Source: Bryobacterales bacterium (GTDB lineage Bacteria > Acidobacteriota > Terriglobia > Bryobacterales > Bryobacteraceae). Taken from it: DNA of 6,577 nucleotides. The notes beneath the pieces were generated by a model, which had not been told where the DNA came from, did no database searches, and saw only the letters and a program-made list of their open reading frames with translations. Below are positions 1-4,270 of this stretch, one piece after another (within the stretch, counting starts at the first letter, position 1; each line of letters opens with the position of its first letter). The position numbers and the translations under genes were made by a program. Location of the stretch: NCBI GenBank assembly GCA_003132905.1, contig PKZC01000130.1, positions 748 through 7,324 of the forward strand. Direction: 5' to 3'.

Positions 1-1
1 C

Positions 2-154
2 GGTGAATCATGGACCTACCGAACGCTCTGGGAGGACATGCGGGAACTAGCGTTCCCATCGCTCACCACCGCCAGCAATTGCTTCACGGAGCTATCGCCG
101 GCAGCCAAGGCGTTCGTACTTGACCGCTGGCGGAAGTGGAAGGGGCTGCCATGA
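2..154 (+). CDS. Unrecognised protein, C-terminal fragment
   Basis: An open frame enters from the left edge and stops with TGA at 152-154. It gives the last 50 residues of a protein that ends in a basic, tryptophan-rich segment (DRWRKWKGLP). The stop overlaps the ATG at 151 in an ATGA arrangement, which suggests translational coupling with the nuclease gene that follows. The fragment is amphipathic, with several Trp and Leu residues, and shows no motif I recognise. The other two forward frames are closed or less protein-like here, and the overlap style matches the rest of the window, so I regard it as real. Function cannot be given from this piece. Confidence 0.6.
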   Translation, partial: GESWTYRTLWEDMRELAFPSLTTASNCFTELSPAAKAFVLDRWRKWKGLP

Positions 155-555
155 GCCTGCTCAGTGTTAGCGAGTTCAAGGCGCTGGCGCAGCCGAGGCG
201 CAGCAAGTATGGCGTGGCGCCAGCTAGTGAGCGGGCGTATGGCGGGAAAACGTATATGTCGAAGCTCGAATGTGGCTATGCGCAACTGCTGGACACGTGG
301 AAGCTGGCCGGCGCGGTGAAGGAGTGGACCGGCCAGGTTGCGTTTGTTCTGCACGCGCCTGGACTTCTGTTCTCAAGAAAGAAGCCGCCGGTACTCGGTA
401 GGTACATCTGCGATTTCAAGATTGTGTGGGAGACTGGGCGAGTTGAGTACGTCGAGACGAAGGGCTTTATGACGCCGCTGGGCAAATGGAAACTAGCGCA
501 CTGTCAAGCCGAATACAATCTCAAGATCACGCTGGTACGCAAACTTCCTACTTAA
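151..555 (+). CDS. DUF1064-like phage nuclease (PD-(D/E)XK fold)
   Basis: A 134-residue protein resembling the phage DUF1064 family, which belongs to the PD-(D/E)XK nuclease superfamily and is often found among phage replication or recombination genes. Visible marks are the SKYG start of the domain (residues 18-21), the SKLE segment with Glu40, the Asp88 strand (YICDF) and the ExK triad Glu102/Lys104 in YVETKG. After these comes the usual closing helix and strand (KWKLAHCQAEYNLKITLV). I chose the ATG at 151 because it overlaps the previous stop as ATGA and has an AAGGGG site at 140-145; an in-frame GTG at 136 is also possible. The motif order and length fit the family. The biological role (for example junction resolution) is inferred and unproven. 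Family assignment is from memory of its motifs. Confidence 0.8.
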   Translation: MSLLSVSEFKALAQPRRSKYGVAPASERAYGGKTYMSKLECGYAQLLDTWKLAGAVKEWTGQVAFVLHAPGLLFSRKKPPVLGRYICDFKIVWETGRVEYVETKGFMTPLGKWKLAHCQAEYNLKITLVRKLPT

Positions 556-567
556 CTCACAATTGTC

Positions 568-597
568 TTGACAAATCGCGGCGAAGTGCGCTAAAAA
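568..597 (+). promoter_or_regulatory. Candidate sigma70-type promoter
   Basis: A perfect TTGACA -35 hexamer at 568-573 is followed after 18 bases by TAAAAA at 592-597, a 4/6 match to TATAAT. It lies in the 53-base gap after the nuclease gene, just before a new run of genes. The predicted start of transcription would be near 604, only about five bases before the ATG at 609. It may therefore serve the cassette from 789 onward, or give an almost leaderless message for the 609 gene. The -10 box is weak, so this is tentative. Confidence 0.5.
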
Positions 598-608
598 TAG
601 AAGTGTCG

Positions 609-734
609 ATGAAACGGAAAGTTGGAAGACCCGCGAAGAAAACATACTGCGGTAAGTGCGGCAAGTTACAACCCAGCGCACGGGCGGCTTGGAAGCACTG
701 CATAGGCAAGGCAGCAAAACGTAAGGCAGCTTAG
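609..734 (+). CDS. Small basic CxxC protein, possible DNA-binding
   Basis: A 41-residue, strongly basic protein. It starts with an AT-hook-like core (VGRPAKK, residues 5-11), continues with CGKC (residues 14-17), and has WKHC at 28-31, so Cys14, Cys17, His30 and Cys31 could bind zinc in a short finger or ribbon. The tail is again Lys/Arg-rich. The ATG at 609 has an AGAAG site at 599-603, five bases upstream. An open frame extends back into the nuclease gene, but that extension is out of frame with the nuclease and unlikely to be used. Small Lys-rich CxxC proteins are common in phage genomes. Nucleic-acid binding is an inference from charge and Cys/His placement; I do not recognise a named family. 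Confidence 0.65.
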   Translation: MKRKVGRPAKKTYCGKCGKLQPSARAAWKHCIGKAAKRKAA

Positions 735-761
735 CTGGCTCGACCGGCGCAACCCGAAATA

Positions 762-788
762 GCAGTTAACAAAAAGGAGAAACAAGCA
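762..788 (+). promoter_or_regulatory. Leader and ribosome binding site, shared with 2654-2682
   Basis: GCAGTTAAC at 762-770 and AAGGAGAAA at 774-782 precede the ATG at 789 by a good Shine-Dalgarno distance. The same two elements, in the same order, lie before the ATG at 2683, with slightly different spacing. Such a leader would give strong translation of the 118- and 121-residue proteins. The Shine-Dalgarno part is common; the GCAGTTAAC match could be chance. Confidence 0.55.
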
Positions 789-1145
789 ATGGCAAATTTG
801 AATTTCACGAATCTACAGGCACCGCGGCAAAGCCTGAACATCAGCTTGGACCAGACCTCGGGATTCCTCGCGAAGCTGGCAGCTAACAACACTCCCGGCA
901 TCCTGGTCTGCGAGAACTTTGAAGGCATGGGAACTGGGACGTTCTTGATTCCCGTAACCGCAACCGAAGTCACGAGCGGTGTGCCGTGGCTCGATGCAAC
1001 CCAGAATCTTGCAGACCTCGGTGTCCCGACCGCATTGCCGATCTACCTCCAGGTGTGGATCGCGAAGAAGCAAAGCTTCTATGACGTTGCGGGCGTCATT
1101 GCGGATCTGAACCGCGGCGAGTCAGTCAACGAGGCGCTGGAGTAA
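789..1145 (+). CDS. Unknown protein, 118 residues, first gene of cassette
   Basis: A 118-residue acidic protein with no signal peptide and no transmembrane segment. It starts at ATG 789 behind a strong AAGGAGAAA site. The sequence alternates short hydrophobic stretches with Gly and Thr (LVCENFEGMGTGTFLIPVTA, residues 39-58), which suggests mainly beta structure, and ends in an acidic helix (GVIADLNRGESVNEALE). It is the first gene of a run with minimal gaps: the next gene, for the Tat lipoprotein, starts two bases after its stop. The strong ribosome binding site and compact size would suit an abundant product such as a minor structural or decoration protein, but that is a guess. I do not recognise the family. 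Confidence 0.75.
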   Translation: MANLNFTNLQAPRQSLNISLDQTSGFLAKLAANNTPGILVCENFEGMGTGTFLIPVTATEVTSGVPWLDATQNLADLGVPTALPIYLQVWIAKKQSFYDVAGVIADLNRGESVNEALE

Positions 1146-1147
1146 CC

Positions 1148-1708
1148 ATGGACCCTACTCAATCCACTCGCCGCGATTTCGGCCGCACCTTGGCCATCTC
1201 ATCCCTGGGAGCGGCGTCACTGCCGCTCATCGGATGCATAAAGGGTGGCGTTAACGCGCCCACCACAGGGCAGTCGATAATCACGACAACTTTGGAGTTA
1301 ATCATTCCGGCGGCTGAAACGATACTCCCGTTCATCCCTGGGTTGAATGGCGCGGAAGCCGCTATAATCACCGCTGCCCTGAATGGGCTCGCCACCGCAG
1401 TCCCTTTTGCTGTTACCGAGTTAGCATCCACGGATACGCCGCTGGAGAGGTTCACTAAGATTTCGTTAGAGTTTGGAACGGTCGCGCTCAGTTCGCTCAA
1501 CGGAAAGTTGGGCGGCGCTCCGGCAAAGGTTCTGACGATCATCACCGCCATCGCTACCGATGTGTCGAACTTCCTCGCATCGATCAACCCGCCGGCCGCT
1601 GCCGCACGAGGAGCCGCTGTGCAATTCCAGCTCACGCCTGGGGACTTGAAGGCTTTGCCTAAGATCGCCAAGCGGGCCGCTGCATTGAAGGCAAAGCTCG
1701 GTCACTAA
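1148..1708 (+). CDS. Tat-exported lipoprotein of unknown function
   Basis: A 186-residue protein with a clear twin-arginine signal at its N-terminus: T7-R8-R9-D10-F11, then a hydrophobic stretch (residues 14-28) ending in the lipobox L27-I28-G29-C30. This predicts folding in the cytoplasm, export by Tat, and lipid attachment at Cys30. The mature part is rich in Ala, Ile, Leu and Thr and poor in charge until a basic C-terminal helix (residues 167-186, ending AALKAKLGH). It looks helical and membrane-associating, without a recognised catalytic motif. The ATG at 1148 is two bases after the previous stop and has GGAG at 1139-1142. A phage-type gene encoding a Tat lipoprotein is unusual. It may modify the host surface, or the region may be an accessory (moron) cassette. 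Function is unknown. Confidence 0.8.
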   Translation: MDPTQSTRRDFGRTLAISSLGAASLPLIGCIKGGVNAPTTGQSIITTTLELIIPAAETILPFIPGLNGAEAAIITAALNGLATAVPFAVTELASTDTPLERFTKISLEFGTVALSSLNGKLGGAPAKVLTIITAIATDVSNFLASINPPAAAARGAAVQFQLTPGDLKALPKIAKRAAALKAKLGH

Positions 1709-1718
1709 GGAGGGCTAG

Positions 1719-2501
1719 ATGCCGATACAACGAAAATACGGGTGTAGATTCGGGCTGCCGGGGGATAATCGATTCCCTCGGCTGGCTGTCGATCCGGCTT
1801 ATCCGCCATTGTCACCGGATAAGAGCCTGCTCGAAACCGGATTTATGCCGCCGGTGTTTGACCAAATTACCACATCAGGTTGTACGGGCCACGGCTACGC
1901 TGGTGTGTTGATGTATGCTCGCGCCAAGCAGGGGCTGCCGTTTATCGATCTATCGCGCCTTTTCCCGTACTGGAATGCACGCTCGATGGAAGGCACTTCA
2001 TCTTCCGACTCAGGCGCGGTAATCGCTGATGTCATCACGGCTTCACAGCAATACGGTGACTGCCCCTACATTGACCTGCCGACCGAACAATCGCTCGTCA
2101 CGGTCGCGCCACCTCCGCAGGCGTTTACCGACGCCATTCTCCACAAGACGCTGGCAGCAACGCGCGTTTGGGGGAAGGACGCGTACGGGCTACAGTACCA
2201 TGCCAAGCATGTGATCGACGTGCTCGGGCTTCCTGTGCTCTACGGGGTTACCGTATACGCGTCCTTCGAGTCCCAGCAGATCGCTGATACTGGCATCGTT
2301 CCAATGCCGGGGCCAAATGAGAAACTAGCAGGCGGCCATTGCATTTGGATTTATTCCTACGACGATGCGACACGGAAGGTAAGGTGCCGAAATTCTTGGT
2401 CGAAGTCGTGGGGACAGCAAGGAGATTTTGAGGCTGATTACGACTACATCTTCAACCCCGCGTACAGCTCGGATTTTCACGCGGTTACACTGGGAGCGTA
2501 G
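1719..2501 (+). CDS. C1 (papain-like) cysteine peptidase
   Basis: A 260-residue protein with the layout of a C1-family peptidase. Oxyanion Gln49 precedes the catalytic Cys55 (VFDQITTSGCTGHGYA), the catalytic His is His207 in GGHCIWIYSYDD, and Asn225 lies in CRNSWSKSWGQQGDF, the usual N-S-W-G signature. The helix after Cys55 and the late strand-rich lobe fit the fold. There is no signal peptide, pro-domain or membrane segment, and 260 residues is close to a bare catalytic domain, so it is not an obvious secreted zymogen. The ATG at 1719 has a near-ideal AAGGAGG at 1707-1713 that overlaps the previous stop. It sits between the Tat lipoprotein and a small helical protein in what appears to be one operon. 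Substrate is unknown: virion maturation, processing of a cassette partner, or host-protein cleavage are all possible. Confidence 0.88.
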   Translation: MPIQRKYGCRFGLPGDNRFPRLAVDPAYPPLSPDKSLLETGFMPPVFDQITTSGCTGHGYAGVLMYARAKQGLPFIDLSRLFPYWNARSMEGTSSSDSGAVIADVITASQQYGDCPYIDLPTEQSLVTVAPPPQAFTDAILHKTLAATRVWGKDAYGLQYHAKHVIDVLGLPVLYGVTVYASFESQQIADTGIVPMPGPNEKLAGGHCIWIYSYDDATRKVRCRNSWSKSWGQQGDFEADYDYIFNPAYSSDFHAVTLGA

Positions 2502-2510
2502 GAGCGTAGA

Positions 2511-2681
2511 ATGTTTGACCACGATCGCGACAAAGACTTAAATGAGCTGATCATCGCGAAGCTCGACAAGCTCAAGGACCAGACGGATCGTATCGAACTT
2601 TCGCAGGCTCGGATCATCAGATTGCTGATGAGAACACCTGTGGCGGCAACAATGCAGTTAACCATCAACAAGGAGAAATAA
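2511..2681 (+). CDS. Small charged helical protein, 56 residues
   Basis: The frame from ATG 2511 to TAA 2679-2681 encodes 56 residues. The ATG has GGAG at 2501-2504, starting on the last base of the peptidase stop. The first 42 residues form a long charged amphipathic helix (DKDLNELIIAKLDKLKDQ, then RIELSQARIIRLLM), with Leu/Ile spacing typical of a short coiled coil. A small uncharged tail follows. There is no signal peptide and no Cys. It lies between the peptidase gene and the Ig-like gene with gaps of nine bases and one base, so it is very likely co-translated with them. The helix could mediate oligomerisation or bind a cassette partner. I do not recognise a family. The tail coding sequence contains the GCAGTTAAC/AAGGAGAAA leader of the next gene. 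Confidence 0.72.
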   Translation: MFDHDRDKDLNELIIAKLDKLKDQTDRIELSQARIIRLLMRTPVAATMQLTINKEK

Positions 2682-2682
2682 G
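2654..2682 (+). promoter_or_regulatory. Second copy of the GCAGTTAAC/AAGGAGAAA leader
   Basis: GCAGTTAAC at 2654-2662 and AAGGAGAAA at 2670-2678 precede the ATG at 2683. They repeat the pair seen before the ATG at 789. Here the elements lie inside the end of the 56-residue gene, so that reading frame carries a dual function. The strong ribosome binding site should give high translation of the Ig-like protein. Confidence 0.5.
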
Positions 2683-3048
2683 ATGTTAGAAAAAGTAGTC
2701 AAAGCAACTCTTGATTTGCCGCTACCGGATAGTGGTACCGGAACGGCCACCCTTTCATTCGTGGACGCCGCGGGGCTGGCCGGCGCGGTCCTTCCACCCG
2801 GAAGCGCTACAGTGTGGACTTCCAGCGACCCGACAGTTATCAGTGTAACCGGGAATGCGGACAACGTGACGGCTGCGTTTGGGCCGGCCACGCCAGTGAA
2901 GCTCGGTGTCGGTATCGTTATCAGCTCAGCGACCACACTTCCGGCTGTTGGTGCGGCTGCGCCAGTAGTCATAAGCGCATCAGGTCAGCCGATTGACGTG
3001 ATAGCTGGCGGCCCGGCTGGCGCCCAGATGGTAGAGTCGGTTAACTAG
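2683..3048 (+). CDS. Ig-like (BIG2-type) beta-sandwich protein
   Basis: A 121-residue protein that is low in charge, free of Cys and rich in Thr, Val, Ala and Gly. Its centre has the pattern typical of bacterial Ig-like group 2 domains: a V-W-T-S-S-D-P-T-V-I-S-V segment (W45 to V55), then N-x-x-N-V-T-A and a later strand (KLGVGIVISS). Such domains occur on phage capsids, tails and surface adhesins, where they bind carbohydrates or decorate the particle. The ATG at 2683 starts one base after the preceding stop and has AAGGAGAAA five bases upstream. No signal peptide is seen, which favours a virion or cytoplasmic protein over a secreted adhesin. The Ala/Gly/Pro-rich C-terminal third may be a linker. 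The domain call rests on pattern alone, and a generic jelly-roll is an alternative. Confidence 0.7.
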   Translation: MLEKVVKATLDLPLPDSGTGTATLSFVDAAGLAGAVLPPGSATVWTSSDPTVISVTGNADNVTAAFGPATPVKLGVGIVISSATTLPAVGAAAPVVISASGQPIDVIAGGPAGAQMVESVN

Positions 3049-3053
3049 CGGTT

Positions 3054-3097
3054 TTGCTGGGTAGGGCGAGCCTAAAAACGAGCTTCGATCCCAGCAA
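3054..3097 (+). repeat. Inverted repeat, 8-bp stem closing a small three-way junction
   Basis: TTGCTGGG (3054-3061) pairs perfectly with CCCAGCAA (3090-3097). Inside lie TAGG/CCTA (3062-3065/3071-3074, loop GCGAG) and CGA/TCG (3079-3081/3085-3087). The junction resembles part of a cloverleaf but is too short and lacks a T-arm, so it is not a tRNA. Confidence 0.6.
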
Positions 3098-3102
3098 CGG
3101 GT

Positions 3103-3123
3103 GGTCTGCGACTGGCGCAGACC
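3103..3123 (+). repeat. Perfect 8-bp hairpin
   Basis: GGTCTGCG (3103-3110) and CGCAGACC (3116-3123) form a perfect GC-rich stem with the loop ACTGG. No T-run follows, so it is not a typical intrinsic terminator. It can be lengthened with 3096-3102/3124-3130 (including three G-U pairs) to 15 contiguous pairs, which would compete with the next stem. Confidence 0.75.
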
Positions 3124-3197
3124 GTTCGTTAGAGGCTTCGGTTCGGGCGGGCAATCCGGGGGAAGGGTACGCCTGGATTGGAGCTTCTAACGAACGG
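3122..3197 (+). repeat. Long inverted repeat, 28 contiguous pairs
   Basis: CCGTTCGTTAGA at 3122-3133 is the exact reverse complement of TCTAACGAACGG at 3186-3197. Pairing continues inward without a bulge to 3149/3170, giving 28 pairs, of which six are G-U. This leaves a 20-base, G-rich loop (3150-3169). Wobble pairs concentrated in the inner half suggest selection on the RNA fold more than on DNA palindromy, though a DNA function is not excluded. Confidence 0.8.
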
Positions 3198-3243
3198 ATA
3201 AGCTGGCGGGAGAGAACTGCGCCCGCGAGGGTTGGAGGGGATG

Positions 3244-3378
3244 ATGAAACGCAAAAAGAAGCCCGTGGTAGAGCCACCCGATGACATGCGCTCTCTATAC
3301 GAGCCATTGAAGAGCGTGGAAGGTGAAATCGTTGGGAATTATATACTTGACTTCCCAGGGGAACTCATCTACAATTGA
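3244..3378 (+). CDS. Unknown small protein, 44 residues
   Basis: A 44-residue protein beginning with a basic stretch (MKRKKKPVV) followed by an acidic, proline-containing middle and a hydrophobic end (GNYILDFPGELIYN). The ATG at 3244 is preferred over the adjacent ATG at 3241 because GGAGG at 3234-3238 then lies five bases upstream. The gene at 4271 also has a nearly identical GGAGGGGAYG-ATG-AAA context. The gene follows the structured region directly, so its expression may be controlled by it. Its 3' end contains the promoter of the 3382 gene, and its stop (TGA 3376-3378) lies just before that start. I recognise no family. Confidence 0.65.
   Translation: MKRKKKPVVEPPDDMRSLYEPLKSVEGEIVGNYILDFPGELIYN
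3347..3375 (+). promoter_or_regulatory. Strong sigma70-type promoter, leaderless
   Basis: TTGACT (3347-3352, 5/6) and TACAAT (3370-3375, 5/6) are separated by the optimal 17 bases. Transcription should start six to eight bases after the -10 box, at about 3381-3383, which is the ATG at 3382. That start has no Shine-Dalgarno sequence at a normal distance. Both facts fit a leaderless message. The promoter is embedded in the end of the 44-residue gene. Confidence 0.75.
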
Positions 3379-3381
3379 GTC

Positions 3382-3582
3382 ATGGCAGACACAATGTATC
3401 TCGTTGGTTCCGAAGATGTTTCGCGGGCTGGTAACTCGATGCGAAACGCCGCTGAAGAAATGAGCAGGGCGGCGGCGAACATCGAAGGCGTGATGGAACG
3501 GCACCAGCGGTTCATGGACGATTGGCTCGAACGCTTCACGCAGGTACTGGAAAACGACTTCCAGAGAAAGGCGCGAAGCTGA
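3382..3582 (+). CDS. Small phage-type helical protein, 66 residues
   Basis: A 66-residue, almost wholly helical protein: a short N-terminus (MADTMYLVGSEDVSRAGNSM), then heptad-like helices with Ala-rich faces (RNAAEEMSRAAANIEGVMER), and a C-terminal helix with aromatic and hydrophobic residues (HQRFMDDWLERFTQVLEND). The pattern MYL-G-EDV, N-terminal Ala-rich helix, QRFxxDWLxRF is one I associate with small uncharacterised phage proteins, but I cannot name a function. The ATG at 3382 coincides with the predicted transcription start of a strong promoter and lacks a Shine-Dalgarno sequence. An internal ATG at 3394 is the alternative start. The stop abuts the ATG of the IS1595-like gene, so both should be on one message. 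A small DNA-binding or anti-host regulator is possible but unproven. Confidence 0.75.
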   Translation: MADTMYLVGSEDVSRAGNSMRNAAEEMSRAAANIEGVMERHQRFMDDWLERFTQVLENDFQRKARS

Positions 3583-4002
3583 ATGAGCAAGAGCACAATC
3601 AGCACCTTCAAGTTGTTCGAACTTTTCCCTAACGAGGAAGCGGCTCGGACGTACCTCGAAGATCGTCTCTGGCCCAACGGCCCGATCTGCCCAGAGTGCA
3701 AATCTGGTGAGTCCGTGGTTTCCCGACCTAAAGGTTTTTACCGCTGCAACGCATGCGAGAAATTCACCTTCACCGTTCGGACGGGTACCATCTTCGGTCG
3801 GAGTCACATCCCGCTGCATAAGTGGCTGTATGCCATGTACCTCCTGGTGACTTCGCGCAAAGGCATTTCGTCCATGCAACTCGCCAAGGAAATCGGCGTT
3901 ACCCAGAAGTCGGCTTGGTTCATGCTCTCTCGGCTGAGATCCAAGATGCAATTGAGGATTCGCTTCACGGCGAACAGGAGAAGCCATGAAAACGCCTCCT
4001 GA
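3583..4002 (+). CDS. IS1595-type zinc ribbon/HTH protein, catalytic domain missing
   Basis: The first ~123 of 139 residues match the N-terminal DNA-binding part of IS1595-family transposases: the FPNEEAARTYLEDRLWPNGP lead (residues 15-34), a zinc ribbon with Cys36, Cys39, Cys55 and Cys58, the TGTIF motif (68-71), the HKWLYAMYLL helix, and an HTH (GISSMQLAKEIGVTQKSAWFML, split here as residues 94-106 and 107-115). Full transposases are about 300 residues with a DDE domain; none is present here or in the following frames. After Met122-Gln123 the sequence becomes unlike the family. In another frame the same bases encode AIEDSLHGEQEKP and stop in an ATGA overlap with the next gene, so a frameshift near 3940 is possible. 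It may be decayed, or a domesticated DNA-binding regulator. The ATG directly follows the previous stop; AGAAAGG at 3565-3571 is a distant ribosome binding site. Confidence 0.75.
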   Translation: MSKSTISTFKLFELFPNEEAARTYLEDRLWPNGPICPECKSGESVVSRPKGFYRCNACEKFTFTVRTGTIFGRSHIPLHKWLYAMYLLVTSRKGISSMQLAKEIGVTQKSAWFMLSRLRSKMQLRIRFTANRRSHENAS

Positions 4003-4099
4003 ACTTGACCGAATCGTGGATAAGGTTCTCGCCTATCACCCCAAGGAGAAACGAACCAAGACCACGCGCAAGCGGCGAAAGAAGGCCAAGCGTGCCTGA
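3986..4099 (+). CDS. Small basic protein, 37 residues
   Basis: A 37-residue protein: an N-terminal segment PPELDRIVDKVLAYHPK (residues 4-20) predicted as a short amphipathic helix, then a very basic tail (EKRTKTTRKRRKKAKRA) of Lys and Arg. The ATG at 3986 has AGGAG at 3976-3980, five bases upstream, and overlaps the end of the IS1595-like frame. I recall similar 'LDxIxDxVLAYxP' small proteins lying directly before phage DNA methyltransferase genes. Here too a methyltransferase remnant follows with an 8-base overlap. The charge suggests nucleic-acid binding. The role is unknown, and the association with methyltransferases is a memory-based observation not verified here. Confidence 0.65.
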   Translation: MKTPPELDRIVDKVLAYHPKEKRTKTTRKRRKKAKRA

Positions 4100-4211
4100 G
4101 CCATACCATGAGCAAAATGGCGTCCAGATATTCCTTGGGGATTGCCGTGAGGTTCTGCCAGCGCTGAATATTCAGTTCGACTCGAGGGAATTAGCGGCTG
4201 CCGTGCTGTAG
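4092..4211 (+). pseudogene. Truncated N-terminus of a DNA methyltransferase (N4/N6 type)
   Basis: The 39-residue frame begins PEPYHEQNGVQIFLGDCREV (residues 2-21) and continues LPALN. This is the characteristic start of phage-type DNA N-4/N-6 methyltransferases, in which a strand and the G-D-C-x-E-x-L segment precede the catalytic (D/N/S)PPY motif. Here DPPY and the rest of the ~200-residue domain are absent; the frame ends IQFDSRELAAAVL then TAG. The last residues could come from the far C-terminus of such an enzyme, which often ends in 'EIAAxRL', so an internal deletion is plausible. The GTG at 4092 overlaps the previous stop and has GAAGG at 4081-4085; a TTG-start extension upstream is unlikely. 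It should have no methyltransferase activity, though a short peptide may still be made. Confidence 0.7.
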
Positions 4212-4270
4212 GTGGCGCTACGTGTAGTGGAGAGGTTGGAGAAGTAGGCTGACCGGCGCGGGAGGGGACG
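4212..4270 (+). other. Short gap before the membrane-protein operon
   Basis: These 59 bases hold no convincing gene. A short frame continues directly from the methyltransferase remnant's stop (VALRVVERLEK) and may be a further relic of that gene. GGAGG at 4261-4265 is the ribosome binding site for the ATG at 4271. No promoter or terminator is convincing. Confidence 0.5.

Larger units (their letters stand above)
3054..3240 (+). ncRNA. Candidate structured RNA or structured 5' leader
   Basis: This gap between the Ig-like gene and the 44-residue gene is dense with inverted repeats. In order: an 8-bp stem 3054-3061/3090-3097 enclosing two small hairpins (3062-3065/3071-3074 and 3079-3081/3085-3087); a perfect 8-bp hairpin 3103-3110/3116-3123 with a 5-base loop; a hairpin of 28 contiguous pairs, six of them G-U, 3122-3149/3170-3197; and a 5-bp hairpin 3206-3210/3222-3226. 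The region ends at the GGAGGGG ribosome binding site for the ATG at 3244. A TTG-initiated open frame runs through it, but it has no ribosome binding site and a poor protein composition, while the pairing is far beyond chance. It could be a stand-alone RNA, a cis-regulatory leader, or a DNA structure such as a cruciform origin. I match it to no known class. Confidence 0.6.

Noticed and set aside
3054..3097. tRNA-like fold with a TTCGATC loop sequence
   Set aside because: Only 44 bases, no T-stem pairing around TTCGATC, and no anticodon arm.
3103..3123. Intrinsic terminator after the Ig-like gene
   Set aside because: The hairpin is strong but not followed by a run of T.
3122..3197. Integron attC site (GTTAGA and TCTAAC boxes in an inverted repeat)
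   Set aside because: In a folded attC the AAC-type box comes first and GTTAGA last; here the order is reversed, there is no integrase gene, and the neighbours are not arranged as integron cassettes.
3054..3284. A 76-residue + strand open frame through the structured region
   Set aside because: It starts with TTG, has no ribosome binding site, overlaps the better-supported gene at 3244, and its composition does not look protein-like; the pairing signal explains the region better.
3295..3987. A 230-residue - strand open frame
   Set aside because: It lies antisense to three well-supported + strand genes, has no ribosome binding site, and its sequence reads as a shadow.
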